DNA of 64,000 nt from Stomoxys calcitrans (lineage: Eukaryota; Arthropoda; Insecta; Diptera; Muscidae): the NCBI RefSeq assembly GCF_963082655.1, contig NC_081555.1, positions 185,587,424 through 185,651,423 on the forward strand. Direction: 5' to 3'. Under the pieces are notes generated by a model. It worked only from the letters and a program-made list of their open reading frames with translations, made no database searches and was not told the DNA's origin. How positions within the stretch are numbered: the stretch's first letter is position 1; each line of letters begins with the position of its first letter. Of this stretch, positions 1 through 9,545 are shown one piece after another. The position numbers and the translations under genes were made by a program.

Positions 1-144
1 TCTTATGTTTTGCTTACTTAAACGGTTTCAGCCATAAACATGTTCAAAAATTTTTTAACCGATTGGAAATTATACCGTGGACTGAGTGCCTTTAAACCTC
101 TTTACCTCGATCGCTCATTTGTCTCAAAGTTGAAAGTTGAAGTT

Positions 145-980
145 GTCTCAGAATCTGGTGAAAAATGTATACTTTATGCCCCATAGCAGCTATATCGAAA
201 TATGTTCCGATTTGGACCAAATACTAATAAGTACAAGTCATTTTTCAATTGTGTATAACAAAATATTGGTCTTTTTAGTAGCTATATTTAAAAATAATCC
301 GATCATATACGACACGGATGTCGAAAAGCCTAACATAAGTCACTGTCCCAAATTTTGGCGAAATCGGACAATAAATGCGTCGTTTATGGGGCCAAGACTT
401 TAAATCGAGATATCGGTCTACATGACAACTATATCCAAATCTGGACCGATTTGAGCCAAGTTACAGAAAAATGTCGAAGAGCCTAAGACAACTCACTGTC
501 CCAAATTTCAGTAAAATCGGATAGTAAATGTGGCTTTTATGGGGCTAAAGCCCTTAATCGGCGGATCGGTCTATAATGCAGCTATATCCAAATCTGGACC
601 GATCTGGGCCAAATTGAAGAAGGATGTCGAAGGGCCTAACACAACTCACTGTCCCAAATTTCAGCAAACCGGATTATAAATGTGGCTTTTATGGGCCTAA
701 GACCCAAAATAGGGGGATCGGTCTAAATGGGGGCTATATCAAGCTATAGGCCGATATAGCGATATCTTCGAACTTAACTTGCTTATGGACCAAAAAAGAA
801 TCTGTGCAAAGTTTCAGCCCAATATCTTTATTTTTGAAGACTGTAGCGTGATTTCAACAGACAGACGGACGGACATGGCTAGTTATATATACTTTATAGG
901 GTCGGAAATGGATATTTCGATGTTTTGTAAACGAATGACAAAATGAATATACCCCCATCCTTCGGTGGTGGGTATAATAT
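145..980 (-). mobile_element. mini-me/DINE-1-like element, hairpin end missing
   Basis: The right end carries the family's subterminal repeat GGTGGTGGGTATA (964-976). Inside it lie a (TA)n tract near 887 and an inverted (GTCY)n remnant at 860-880. The rest is a degenerate tandem array with units of about 150 bp, each containing phrases such as TATATCCAAATCTGGACCGA (two of these about 153 bp apart). The stretch near 150-235 matches the inverted interior end of the copy at 4511-5582, so this is the same subfamily in the opposite orientation. The palindrome-bearing end is not visible to the left, so the copy is truncated or diverged there. Strand is assigned with the GTCY end as the left end. 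Confidence 0.75.
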
Positions 981-984
981 CAGA

Positions 985-2748
985 CTAGATCAATACAATT
1001 GAATACTCGCGGCCTTAGATATAATGTGTGAGAGTGAGATATTATTTGTATATTCAGTCACTTTTGAATATATTTTAAATTTACGCTGCCATTATTGTGG
1101 TCCTTGCCCAGAACGAATATCGAAAAAAAACAAAAAAAAATAATAGAATACATTTTCTGAAGACTTTTCTGATTGACAGAGAGTAACATAGGGGTTATTA
1201 TTTCGAGTATTGTGGTAGAGTATTTCTCAATTAGCAGCCACTCAGAGGAAACCAAAAAACACTAAACATTCGTCAGTGCTCTTGCTGTGCATATGTGCCT
1301 GCATAGTAGCAAGGCACTCGTGTTGAAATCTGACGGAAATTTAATTTAGAATCCTGGAAATGAACGACAATGATGGGACTTAACATACCCAACGTCTCGC
1401 CCCCACAAAATTTGAAAAAAAAAACAAAGGAACAACCGACCTACCGCGTTTATGTCAGGCAAGTACATGAGTCAAGGAGCCAATTAAATCACGACAAGAG
1501 GGTGGGTAGGAATTATTGAAAATAGTTCCAAACAAAGTGGAAACAATGCAACCATCCAGATGACTGAAGCACAATGAGTCGCATTGAGTGATTCGTATCA
1601 AAACCCAACACTAAGGTCCCGTGGCACCGGTACACGATGATGTTTTCTGCCAAAGGTACTTTCTTCTTATCGGCTCGCCTTGTGACAACAATGTGGGTGT
1701 GGTTAATGGACTTTTGATTAATTTTTTGCTGGTGTTGTCATTGGCTTTAGTTCTTGAGATTCTCTTAAAAAATGCTGTACTCATGCCCATATATACGAGT
1801 ATGTGGTCTTGTGTGATTGCACAATGGCCGACCCTGAGGAAACCATCCAAGCAAAGAGTTTCCCCCTTTTGACCGGAATATGTGAGTGCAATAGTGCCTG
1901 TACACTGAGTGCTATTTGCATAGGGTAACCAATGACGACGGGAAATAATACAAAACAACACCAAAGAAAATTCTTAATCGAATGGGTTGCACGGCTTTAT
2001 TTTCTGTAAGAAGAGGTTACAATTATTCAGCGCTCAAATGAACTTAGTTGTTGGTTGCTTAGGAGCTCGAAACAATGAGGGGAATTTGGTACTAAAACTT
2101 AGCCAACAAAGCTATAATGTTATTTTTAAATAAGTAAAATTGCATGCCATTTCTTAATGCATGCAAACATTTGAACAAATTCTTTTACCTATATGTTAAT
2201 CAGATTGTTCATTTGCATAATCACCTGTGTGTTGGCTATCTTAACCTCCGGGATATTTATTGGTATAGATCAGAGTTAGACATGGTACGTAAGAAGTTGC
2301 CCAACATGAGTGATGACGCGGGGGGCCTCGCACAATCAGCTGACCGATCCAAATGATAATGAAAAGTGAAGGAGGAACTTCAATCGCTCACTCTGATAAT
2401 CATATAAATATATGTTAAAGAAGGCATATTTTTTTGCAAACTTAGCAGGAATATCAGAAAATGAATTATGAAGTTTTAGATCAAAAATATGGAAGTTATG
2501 GTTATGTTATTGTGGTTGTTTGCAGCCATAGGGAAAATTGATGATTTCTCAAACGGTTATAGTGGTTGATTTTTGCTTTGTAGATTCTGGGAGCAATGCA
2601 TCCATTGGCAAAATCAATATTTGTTGTGATTTATTTCAGTGCTGGATAGATAAGTCGTGGGGGCAAAAATAAAACGCAAACAAAATTTGCACTATATAGT
2701 ACTAAAATGAAACACAGCTTATTTCGTTAACAGTGCGTTTAGTTTGAA
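985..2748. other. Low-copy non-coding DNA, nothing recognised
   Basis: No recognisable element or exon. Open frames of 117 codons (1611-1964, minus) and 83 codons (1621-1872, plus) overlap on opposite strands and resemble no family I know, so they are probably chance. A-rich tracts occur near 1117-1142 and 1414-1426. Confidence 0.5.
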
Positions 2749-2749
2749 C

Positions 2750-2793
2750 GGGCGGAGTAATATCCGTACCCTCTTTTCAACCTAACCTAACTT
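2750..2793 (+). mobile_element. 3'-end fragment of RNase H-type LINE
   Basis: This stub runs from GGGCGGAGTAATATCCG to the terminal AACCTAACCTAAC. It matches the last 45 bases of the LINE copy ending at 20623 and, inverted, the 3' end at about 13634. It is a severely 5'-truncated insertion of that family, or a remnant of one. Confidence 0.6.
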
Positions 2794-2971
2794 AACATTG
2801 CACTTTGTTTATGATGAAAGTACGTTTTTTTGCGATTAATTCTTTGTGACAAATATGAGGTTTTTAACCCTGACAATACCTTTCATTCTTATTTCATTTC
2901 AGTTGTTAATTGAAACCCCTTTAGAGTTTATTTGGATTTATTTCGATGTTATGATAGACAAACCTAAAAAG

Positions 2972-3115
2972 TATTGTGTTTAAATGTTTTATTCAAACTG
3001 AAAATTATGTATTCATATGAAAATACAGAAATACTAAATGACAATGTCTACTCGATAGGTTAACAAAATTAAAAGTAGTAATATAAAAAGGTGTTTTTAC
3101 ATTCATTTAACAACA
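2972..3115 (-). repeat. 3' LTR of the copia derivative
   Basis: 144 bp, beginning TGTTG and ending CAATA on the minus strand, identical to 3939-4082. It is bounded outside by AAAAG and inside by a purine-rich tract. Confidence 0.93.
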
Positions 3116-3124
3116 CTCTCCCTG
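3116..3124 (-). promoter_or_regulatory. Polypurine tract of the copia derivative
   Basis: The minus strand reads CAGGGAGAG immediately before the TGTTG that opens the 3' LTR. This is the expected place and composition for the plus-strand primer of reverse transcription. Confidence 0.8.
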
Positions 3125-3185
3125 AATGTAAACTCCTTTCATTAAATTCAAAGTAATAACATAAATAAGTAGATATTGTGTGGAT

Positions 3186-3884
3186 TTACAAAAGACCGAA
3201 CTTATTTCTAAGATATTGCAATTTTTGCGATGATACAGCTTTGGTAAATACATCAGCTAACATTTCGTTTGTAGGAATGTATTCCAAAGTTACTTCTTCT
3301 TCATCAATTTTCTGCCTTATAAACTTGGCTTTTATATCCACGTGTTTTGTTCTATTAGAGTAGTTATTGTTCAAAGCAACTTGAATCGCTCCCTTGTTGT
3401 CGCAGAAGATTTTCATAGCTTCTTCAATTTTTGGATTAAGCTCCATCTCGAGTTTTTTTAGATACACAGATTCCTGTATCGCAGCAGTTAAAGACATGAA
3501 CTCTGCTTCTGTTGACGACAAAGCTACAGTCTTCTGTTTCTTAGTTGCCCATGACACAGCTGATGATTGATGCAAGAACACATATCCGGTGGTTGATTGT
3601 CGATCATCAATATTTCCGGCCCAGTCTGCATCGCAGTAGCCTTTTATGTTAGATTCTTTCAAATCAGCTCTATAAACAAGTTGTGAATCTAAAGTCCCCT
3701 TGAGGTATCGCATTACCCGCTTTGCGGCTTTCCAATGAGCTTTTCCAGGATTTTTGCTAAATCGGCTTAACATATTTACAGCATAGGTAATATCTGGACG
3801 CGATACTTGTGATGCAAACAAAAGACATCCAACTGCTTGCATATATGGAATTTGCGACATTTTTCTCAAAAATTTTTTGTTCAC
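3186..3884 (-). CDS. Copia-type pol C-terminus (RNase H), deletion product
   Basis: A 232-residue open frame. It matches the Ty1/copia Pol C-terminus: the end of the RT connection region (SRPDITYAVNMLSRF near residues 28-42), then the RNase H domain with DADW (85-88), STEAEF (124-129), CDNK (161-164) and TKHVDIK (179-185), ending at LRNKFGLL. Full copia polyproteins exceed 1,000 residues, so roughly the last fifth survives. The first eight residues appear to derive from leader sequence after the primer-binding site, joined to pol by the deletion; the second Met (residue 9) is as good a start. RNase H degrades RNA in the RNA-DNA hybrid during reverse transcription. The frame is intact, in keeping with the young LTRs, but without RT and integrase it has no independent role. 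Confidence 0.9.
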   Translation of the reverse strand: MNKKFLRKMSQIPYMQAVGCLLFASQVSRPDITYAVNMLSRFSKNPGKAHWKAAKRVMRYLKGTLDSQLVYRADLKESNIKGYCDADWAGNIDDRQSTTGYVFLHQSSAVSWATKKQKTVALSSTEAEFMSLTAAIQESVYLKKLEMELNPKIEEAMKIFCDNKGAIQVALNNNYSNRTKHVDIKAKFIRQKIDEEEVTLEYIPTNEMLADVFTKAVSSQKLQYLRNKFGLL

Positions 3885-3927
3885 AAAAAAAAAACCGATT
3901 GAAAAAAATTATTCTTGCGTGTCTATA

Positions 3928-3938
3928 GGCCCATAACC
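3928..3938 (-). promoter_or_regulatory. Primer-binding site, initiator tRNA-Met type
   Basis: Directly inside the 5' LTR the minus strand reads GGTTATGGGCC. Drosophila copia has a very similar site that pairs with an internal segment of initiator tRNA-Met. The position and sequence fit that role, but the tRNA match is from knowledge of the family and was not computed here. Confidence 0.75.
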
Positions 3939-4082
3939 TATTGTGTTTAAATGTTTTATTCAAACTGAAAATTATGTATTCATATGAAAATACAGAAATA
4001 CTAAATGACAATGTCTACTCGATAGGTTAACAAAATTAAAAGTAGTAATATAAAAAGGTGTTTTTACATTCATTTAACAACA
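3939..4082 (-). repeat. 5' LTR of the copia derivative
   Basis: 144 bp, identical to 2972-3115. It is followed on the minus strand by the primer-binding site and preceded by the AAAAG target duplication at 4083-4087. It contains the element's promoter and polyadenylation signals by family rule; none is resolved here. Confidence 0.93.
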
Positions 4083-4087
4083 AAAAG

Positions 4088-4510
4088 CCTTCTATTGGCA
4101 CAACGCCATTATGGTTCGGTATTATGAAATTCTCGTTTTCGCACATAAAATACCTACCTTGGGATTGATATTTCTATATCGCGTAAATATTACCAAACAA
4201 CGTACTTGCTTTGGAAATTCTTATTGTGTTTTCTTGTGCCTGGTCATCATTTGTCTGTTGTTCTATAGATATTTATCATTGGACAAAACAGAGTTTATTT
4301 ACCTAAGGTGAAGCCTTAAAAACTGTCCCACTCCAAGTTTACCACCCGAACTCCACTGAGCTGCTCAAAGTACTGACCTCTCTTTGCTCGAATTTCTTGT
4401 GTGATTTATGATATATTTTCTTATTTTACGCTAATAAAGAAAGGAAAACTATTAAAGTTTTATTAATATATTATTTAGTTTTATGATTATGATCAAAAAA
4501 CATCAAATAA
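4088..4510. other. AT-rich spacer, nothing recognised
   Basis: Sequence between the copia derivative and the next mini-me copy. Its 66-codon frame (4111-4311) matches nothing known to me. Confidence 0.5.
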
Positions 4511-5582
4511 TTTTTTTTATACCCACCACCGAAGGATGGGGGTATATTCATTTTGTCATTCCGTTTGCAATATCTATTTCCGACCCTATAAAGTATATAT
4601 ATTCTTAATCAGCGTAAAAATCTAAGACCATCTATACATGTCCGTCCGTCTGTCCGTTTGTCTGTTGAAATCACGCTACAGTCTATAAAAATAGAGATAT
4701 TGAGCTGAAACTTTGCACAGATTCTTTTTTGGCCCATAAGCAGGTTAAGTTCGAAGACGAGCAATATCGGACTATATCTTGATATAGCCCCATATAGACT
4801 GATCCTCCGATTTAGAGTCTTAGGCCCATAAAAGCCACACTTATTATTCGATTTTGCTGAAATTTGGGACAGTGAGTTGTCTTAGGCCGACATATTTCTG
4901 GAATTTGGCCCAGATCGGTCCAGATTTGGATATAGCTGCCATATAAACCGATCCTCCGATTTTGGGCCTTAGGCCCATAAATGGCACATTTATTATCAGA
5001 TTTTGCTGAAATTTGGGATATCGTGTTGTCTTAGGCCTTTCAACATCTTCCTTCAATATGGCAAAGATTGGTTCAGATTTGGATATAGCTGTCATATAGA
5101 CCGATATATCGATTTAATGTCTTGGGCCCATAAAAGGTGCATTTATTGTCCGATGTAGCCGAAATTTGGTACAGAGAGTTAAATTAAGCCCCTCCACATA
5201 TTTTTGCAATTTGGTCTAGTTTGGTAAAGATTTGGATATGGTTGCCATATAGACCGATACCTCGATTTAAAGTCTTGGCCCCAAACATGGCGCATTTATA
5301 ATCCGATTGCACTGAAATTTGACACAATTACTTATGTTAGGCTTTTCGACATCCTTCTCGTATATGGTTTATTTCGGTTTATTTTTAGATATAGCAAAAG
5401 TGCTTATTAATATTTGCTCCAAATCGGAACATATTTCGATATAACTGCTATGGGACATAAGGTATGCAACTTTCACCGCATTTTTGATGAAAGATGGTTT
5501 ACATATATAACCGAGGTGGTGGGTATCCAAAAGGGTATATTAAGTTCGGCCGGGCCGGAACTTAACGCCCTTTTACTTGTTT
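4511..5582 (+). mobile_element. Complete mini-me/DINE-1-like (Helentron-type) element
   Basis: Left to right: a T-run, the subterminal repeat TATACCCACCACC (4518-4530), a (TA)n tract (4592-4606), a (GTCY)n tract (about 4640-4664), a degenerate tandem array of about 150-bp units, the inverted subterminal repeat GGTGGTGGGTAT (5515-5526), an imperfect palindrome around GTTCGGCC/GGCCGGAAC (5544-5561) and the terminal CTTTTACTTG. This matches the plan of dipteran mini-me/DINE-1 elements, considered non-autonomous Helentrons moved by a rolling-circle Rep/helicase. There is no coding capacity. The same subfamily lies inverted at 145-980. Confidence 0.85.
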
Positions 5583-5726
5583 TTGCTGATAAAGAGAATT
5601 ATACAAATTTGAAAAGAGCATTTTACGTATACATTCTCATTTTCATTTTGTCCACGACTGCTTTCCTAAGCGTAGAGAGTTATCTGGGGGGTGGTTTAAG
5701 CAGCCCCCAGAAAAATTCCGCACCCC
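5583..5726. other. Spacer with C-rich and G-rich blocks
   Basis: GC-skewed sequence (GGGGGGTGG near 5690 and a run of six C at 5723-5728) between the mini-me end and the LINE insertion. It is part of the pre-insertion locus of the LINE. No element is recognised. Confidence 0.4.
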
Positions 5727-7198
5727 CCGCCCAGAATTTTTTTTTTTTTTTTTTTTTTTATTAAAATTTCATCAAAAACTCTTAAAAAGAAAAATAGTAT
5801 AATTCTTGTTATTTACAAAGTTTGAGTTTTTACTAAAATAAGTATTGCAACAAATATTGTCAATTTTTATGTTTTAAACACAGCCTTTTTAATTTTTTGT
5901 TCACGTTAGAAGAAAAGTATGTTAAAAAACTTCTTAATTTATTTAAGAACTTATAATATTAAAAACTTCTGACAATTTCAAAAAAAAAATGAAGTTGGAG
6001 AAGGCATCAATTATTTAAGTTTCTTAATGTTAAGTAAGTTGAAGATCTGTTCCGGTCTTCAAATCTTTTTGTGAGGTTACTAACCACATTTTCAAACGTA
6101 TCCTGTTTGAATTTGATGTGTAGTCTTCTGGTAGAATAACGTCTGTTTTTGTTGAAGATAATTTTGAGATTTTTGTTCTGTATGATTTGAAGCTTTTTGA
6201 AGTGTGTTTTGGCACACAATTTTGACCATACTTGGCAGCCGTACGTCATAATTGGTCGAATGCACATTTTATATAAAAGAATCTTGTTCTGCACGTTTAA
6301 ACTGGATTTCCGGTTAAGTAAGGGGAAAAGGGCTCTGCCGCATCTGAGTGCTTTACGGGAAATGTATGAAATATGTTCTTTGAAAGTTAATTTTTTGTCT
6401 AATATGACTCCGAGGTATTTTATCGAATTTTGGAGTGGGACATTAGAGCCCTGTATTGTCAAATTAATCGTTGGAATTCTTTTTGGGGATTTGTTGAAAG
6501 GAAATATAATTGCTTGGGTTTTCCCTTCGTTAATCTTGATTTTCCACTTTGAAAAATATTTTTCCACGTGTAAAAGCGACGCTTTCATGTTCTTGACGAT
6601 TGCATTGGAGACTTTTCCACTAGATAAAATGGCAGTATCATCTGCGTAAAGTGCAGCCGAATGTCTCTTAAGTAAAGTGTAATCGGAAGTGTAAATAGAG
6701 TACAATAGTGGGGATAGAACTGAGCCTTGAGGAACTCCTGCAAGAATGGTCTTTTTATCGGATAGGTGGTTTCCTATGTCCACCACAAAAGATCTTTCCG
6801 AGAGAAAGCTCATAATAATTTTTTGTAGATAAATTGGAAATCCAAATTTGTTTAATTTAAAAACCAAACCATTATTCCATATCGTATCGAATGCTTTCTC
6901 AATATCGAGAAACACAATACCAGTACTTTTTCTCCTCATTTTGTTATTCTTGATAGTATTGACAATTCTTTTTATTTGGTGAGTGGTAGAATGTTCACTA
7001 CGAAAGCCGAATTGTTCGTCTTTAAGAACATTATTGTTTTCAGCTTGTTCGCTCAACCTACTCAAAATTATTTTTTCAAATACCTTATCAAGGCAATTAA
7101 GCATGCTAATGGGACGATAACTCTTTGCAGATTTCGGATCTTTACCCTGTTTTAGAATCGGTATCACCTTGGCGTGCTTAAAACTCCGCCCAGAATTT
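5727..7198 (-). mobile_element. 5'-truncated jockey-clade LINE with 13-bp target duplication
   Basis: The 13-mer CCGCCCAGAATTT occurs at 5727-5739 and again at 7186-7198. The left copy runs straight into a T-run ending at 5759, which is the poly(A) tail of a minus-strand LINE. The insertion therefore spans about 5740-7185, with a 3' UTR at 5760-6006 and the RT C-terminus at 6007-7185. This is the signature of target-primed reverse transcription with early termination. It implies that the first 14-15 codons of the open frame (7186-7230) are flanking DNA that happens to be open. Confidence 0.82.
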
Positions 7199-7230
7199 AA
7201 AATTTTATTAGTTTTGGTAAAATTTTCCAA
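6007..7230 (-). CDS. Jockey-type reverse transcriptase, C-terminal part
   Basis: A 407-codon frame without internal stops. Motifs in order: a KVIPILKQGKDP / SYRPISML entry block (21-44), FLDIEKAFD with the first catalytic Asp (108-115), AGVPQGSVLSP (164-174), ALYADDTA with the catalytic Asp pair (193-200), then IKYLGVILD and a thumb region ending near RNLNN. The Asp residues are all present. The upstream fingers, the endonuclease and ORF1 are missing because the copy is 5'-truncated. Family role: copies LINE RNA at a nicked target. No RNase H follows, which fits the jockey clade. An unbroken frame in a dead-on-arrival copy suggests a fairly recent insertion. Confidence 0.85.
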   Translation of the reverse strand: MENFTKTNKILNSGRSFKHAKVIPILKQGKDPKSAKSYRPISMLNCLDKVFEKIILSRLSEQAENNNVLKDEQFGFRSEHSTTHQIKRIVNTIKNNKMRRKSTGIVFLDIEKAFDTIWNNGLVFKLNKFGFPIYLQKIIMSFLSERSFVVDIGNHLSDKKTILAGVPQGSVLSPLLYSIYTSDYTLLKRHSAALYADDTAILSSGKVSNAIVKNMKASLLHVEKYFSKWKIKINEGKTQAIIFPFNKSPKRIPTINLTIQGSNVPLQNSIKYLGVILDKKLTFKEHISYISRKALRCGRALFPLLNRKSSLNVQNKILLYKMCIRPIMTYGCQVWSKLCAKTHFKKLQIIQNKNLKIIFNKNRRYSTRRLHIKFKQDTFENVVSNLTKRFEDRNRSSTYLTLRNLNN

Positions 7231-7261
7231 TTTTATTATTTTTCAAACGGTTTATGATTGG

Positions 7262-7530
7262 TTTATATGCTAATATACTCTCCCTCTTTCTCTATCTATA
7301 AGGAGAGACACAAGAGAAAAATTATTGTTCGGTAAACCAATAATCGCCTGCGACTATTGAATCACTTTGCCATTATAGAGTATTTGGTTTTGCAGCGTAT
7401 TTGGTCTCTCTAAGCGAAGCTGCTAAATGGTTTACAATAAATGAAGCTATTTACGTTCAACAATGCTACGTTTGTAGCTAACATTTGATGTGTTGAAGCG
7501 AAACATTAAACAGTTATAATAAAATTTCTT
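7262..7530 (+). repeat. Unclassified interspersed repeat, copy 1
   Basis: Aligns along its length with 25155-25435: shared blocks GAGACAC-AGAGAA-AATTATTG, AATAATCGC-TGCG, TTCAACAATGCTACGTTT and TTTGATGTGTTGAAGCGAAAC. No terminal repeats or coding potential are evident in this copy. Class unknown. Confidence 0.6.
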
Positions 7531-8416
7531 TTATTGTGTAATAAACGTATTTTGTTTGTCATAAAAATGTCCCAAACGTTTTTTTTTTTGCTTATATAAA
7601 TCGGACGTATAAATCAAGTATCTCAAAGAGTGGAAAATTCCATTTGTAAATTTTATTCGAGGATACACCGACGTGCTCTAGGCAATATTTAAATATTTGG
7701 TTAAGCAATGAAGGGAATGATATGATATAAAGAATACGTATTAATGCTGTCTGAAGAAATCAGTGATGCCCAAAATGAAAATGTGACATATGTGTGGAAA
7801 ATCTCTTGAATTATTTTTAATTCTCTTAATTTGTAAAAATTAATTTTTTGGACTTTGTAAAAACAAAAACAAAAATCTGAAAATTCAAATACTTTTTTAT
7901 ACATTTTAAGCGTTTAACTAATAAAAATCATTATCACTGCGCATGTTCATTTGCTGCTGTCTCAGCAACGACTGAAACAAAAGAATACGACTACATATAA
8001 CTTGCCATGAACGCTACTGTAAAGGGCTGGAATTGCTGGAATAAATTTTTTGCTCTATAGTAAAGATCCTAAAGCTGTCTTTGAATTGCTAACGACAACC
8101 CCGTTTAACGTAATCCGAAGTACCTCAGACAAATAATTACATGTAGAAAATTGAGCTTAGTCAAATTATTCTTTTCATTATCTTGTTTCTTTTTTATTTA
8201 GTTTTATAACATTTCAAGTCATTTGCAATTTTTTTGATTGGAAATAAAAATTCCAAAAGTTGTTTAATAGAAAGTATTTACATATGCATAACTTTTTTGT
8301 CCTAAATTAGTACGATCCTTGTGTATAACGTCTGTTTAGAGTCTTCATGGCATACCCACCCAATTTTTAAGGGTTTCTATATCAATTTCAATGGCCTGTT
8401 TCGAGTTCTTAATAGT
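7531..8416. other. AT-rich non-coding DNA, nothing recognised
   Basis: No recognisable element. The 67-codon minus frame at 7701-7904 matches nothing known to me. Confidence 0.5.
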
Positions 8417-8590
8417 CCTGTACGGCTTACCAAAGAGGTGTTGCACTGCGGCACACTGTTCGGACTTCGGTATAAAAAGGAGTTCACTTATCATTGATGT
8501 TAAACATGAATCGGACAGCACTCATTGATATGTGAGAAGTTGGCGTCCGTTTCCTAATGGAATGTTCATGGACAAAATTGCAAAATTTTC
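8417..8590 (+). mobile_element. 5'-truncated tRNA-derived SINE
   Basis: This is the 3' body of the SINE seen whole at 12022-12325 and 23181-23484: GCACTGCGGCACAC, CGGACTTCGGTATAAAAAGG, AATCGGACAGCACTCATTGA and GGAATGTTCATGGACAAAAT. The tRNA-like head is missing. The right edge meets the Tc1-like relic. Confidence 0.75.
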
Positions 8591-8830
8591 TATTTATTAA
8601 GTGGTCTTTATATAATTTCGCATTACTTTTGGTTGGAACGAAGCATTTTAGTAACATTCCAAGCGTTCCAAATGCAGAAAATACCATAAGGGATCAGTGG
8701 GCATGGATTTGCTTCAGCACTTTTGTCGAGGGTACCGAGAATTCCCTCCAATTTATGATGCCCATCGGGTCCATCAATATTGAAGTTTATTTCATCATCA
8801 AATTTTACATATCGAATTCTTTGTCTCAAA
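8591..8830 (-). pseudogene. Tc1-like transposase relic
   Basis: The minus strand encodes a stretch with VKFDDEINFNIDGPDG, close to the Tc1-family block V-FSDE-KFNLDGPDG that contains a catalytic Asp. In a second frame downstream (8484-8687) comes VFSAFGTLGM followed by AKLYKDHLI, matching the family's VWGAFS...KY...HL segment, so a frameshift separates them. Only about 80 codons of a roughly 340-residue protein remain. The SINE at 8417-8590 directly abuts it and may have inserted in it. No terminal repeats were found. Confidence 0.55.
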
Positions 8831-9114
8831 AGTTGTATTTTTCAGCAATCAAAATTTGTGTGTCTTTATAGCGCTGAGTTAGGGAGGGGTTTTGAACTTG
8901 ACTTCGCTGTTAAAGGGTAACATGTCGATTCCACATTTGTTGGATATGTTGTCTGGAAGCAGATAGATCCAATTCATATTATATTTGTTTGCTACTCATG
9001 TTTTCATGAGCTGCTTGATGCCAAATATGCCCTTTTTCCTGTGATATACGACATCCACTCAGCTCAATGCTGCTATAGCTGATAAAGTTTTAACAAAAAG
9101 CTGTTCTATTGCGA

Positions 9115-9545
9115 GGTGGATTGATTGACAATTGATTCAATCATTTTTTTAACTGAATATGATTTTTTTTTATTTACAATAATGATTGAAATTTTTAAAT
9201 AAAAAAATTAATTGAAACAATTAATTTTTTCATTCATTAAACTTAATTGAATCAATAATTTGTTTTTAATTGGATCGAAAAATGTTTGCAATTTGGGTTT
9301 TAATTTATTTTACTTAAGCACCATATTCCATATCGTCCCCACGATATAGCTGAAAGGAGATTTCAAGGGTCCATAAGTCCCACATTTCGGCAAATCAGCC
9401 GATTTTACCAACCGAATTTAAAAAATAAGTTTCAAAAATTTCAATACTTTTGTTAATGGATTAATTAAAAAATTAATTGAAAATTTAAAAATGTATTTTA
9501 ATTGAACATGCAAATTTTGTGATTGAAAACGATTTTTACTTTTTC
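9115..9545. repeat. AT-rich repeat with AATTGATTCAATT-type motifs
   Basis: A long A/T stretch with many variants of AATTAATTGAAA and TTGATTCAAT, including short palindromes. It is interrupted near 9340-9416 by a phrase resembling mini-me tandem units (CGATATAGCTGAAAGG...). A similar stretch lies at 43700-43800. Class unknown. Confidence 0.4.

Larger units (their letters stand above)
2967..4087 (-). mobile_element. Young internally deleted copia-type LTR retrotransposon
   Basis: Two 144-bp LTRs (2972-3115 and 3939-4082) are identical by eye and flanked by the 5-bp direct repeat AAAAG at 2967-2971 and 4083-4087, which is the target-site duplication. Read on the minus strand the order is 5' LTR, primer-binding site, short leader, one RNase H-bearing frame, polypurine tract, 3' LTR. 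Only about 1.1 kb remains. Gag, protease, integrase and most of the reverse transcriptase are gone, so it cannot move without help. Identical LTRs imply a recent insertion or a recent gene conversion. Confidence 0.95.

Noticed and set aside
3757..4011. An 84-codon minus frame spanning the copia LTR boundary
   Set aside because: It is a shadow of the RNase H frame and LTR sequence.
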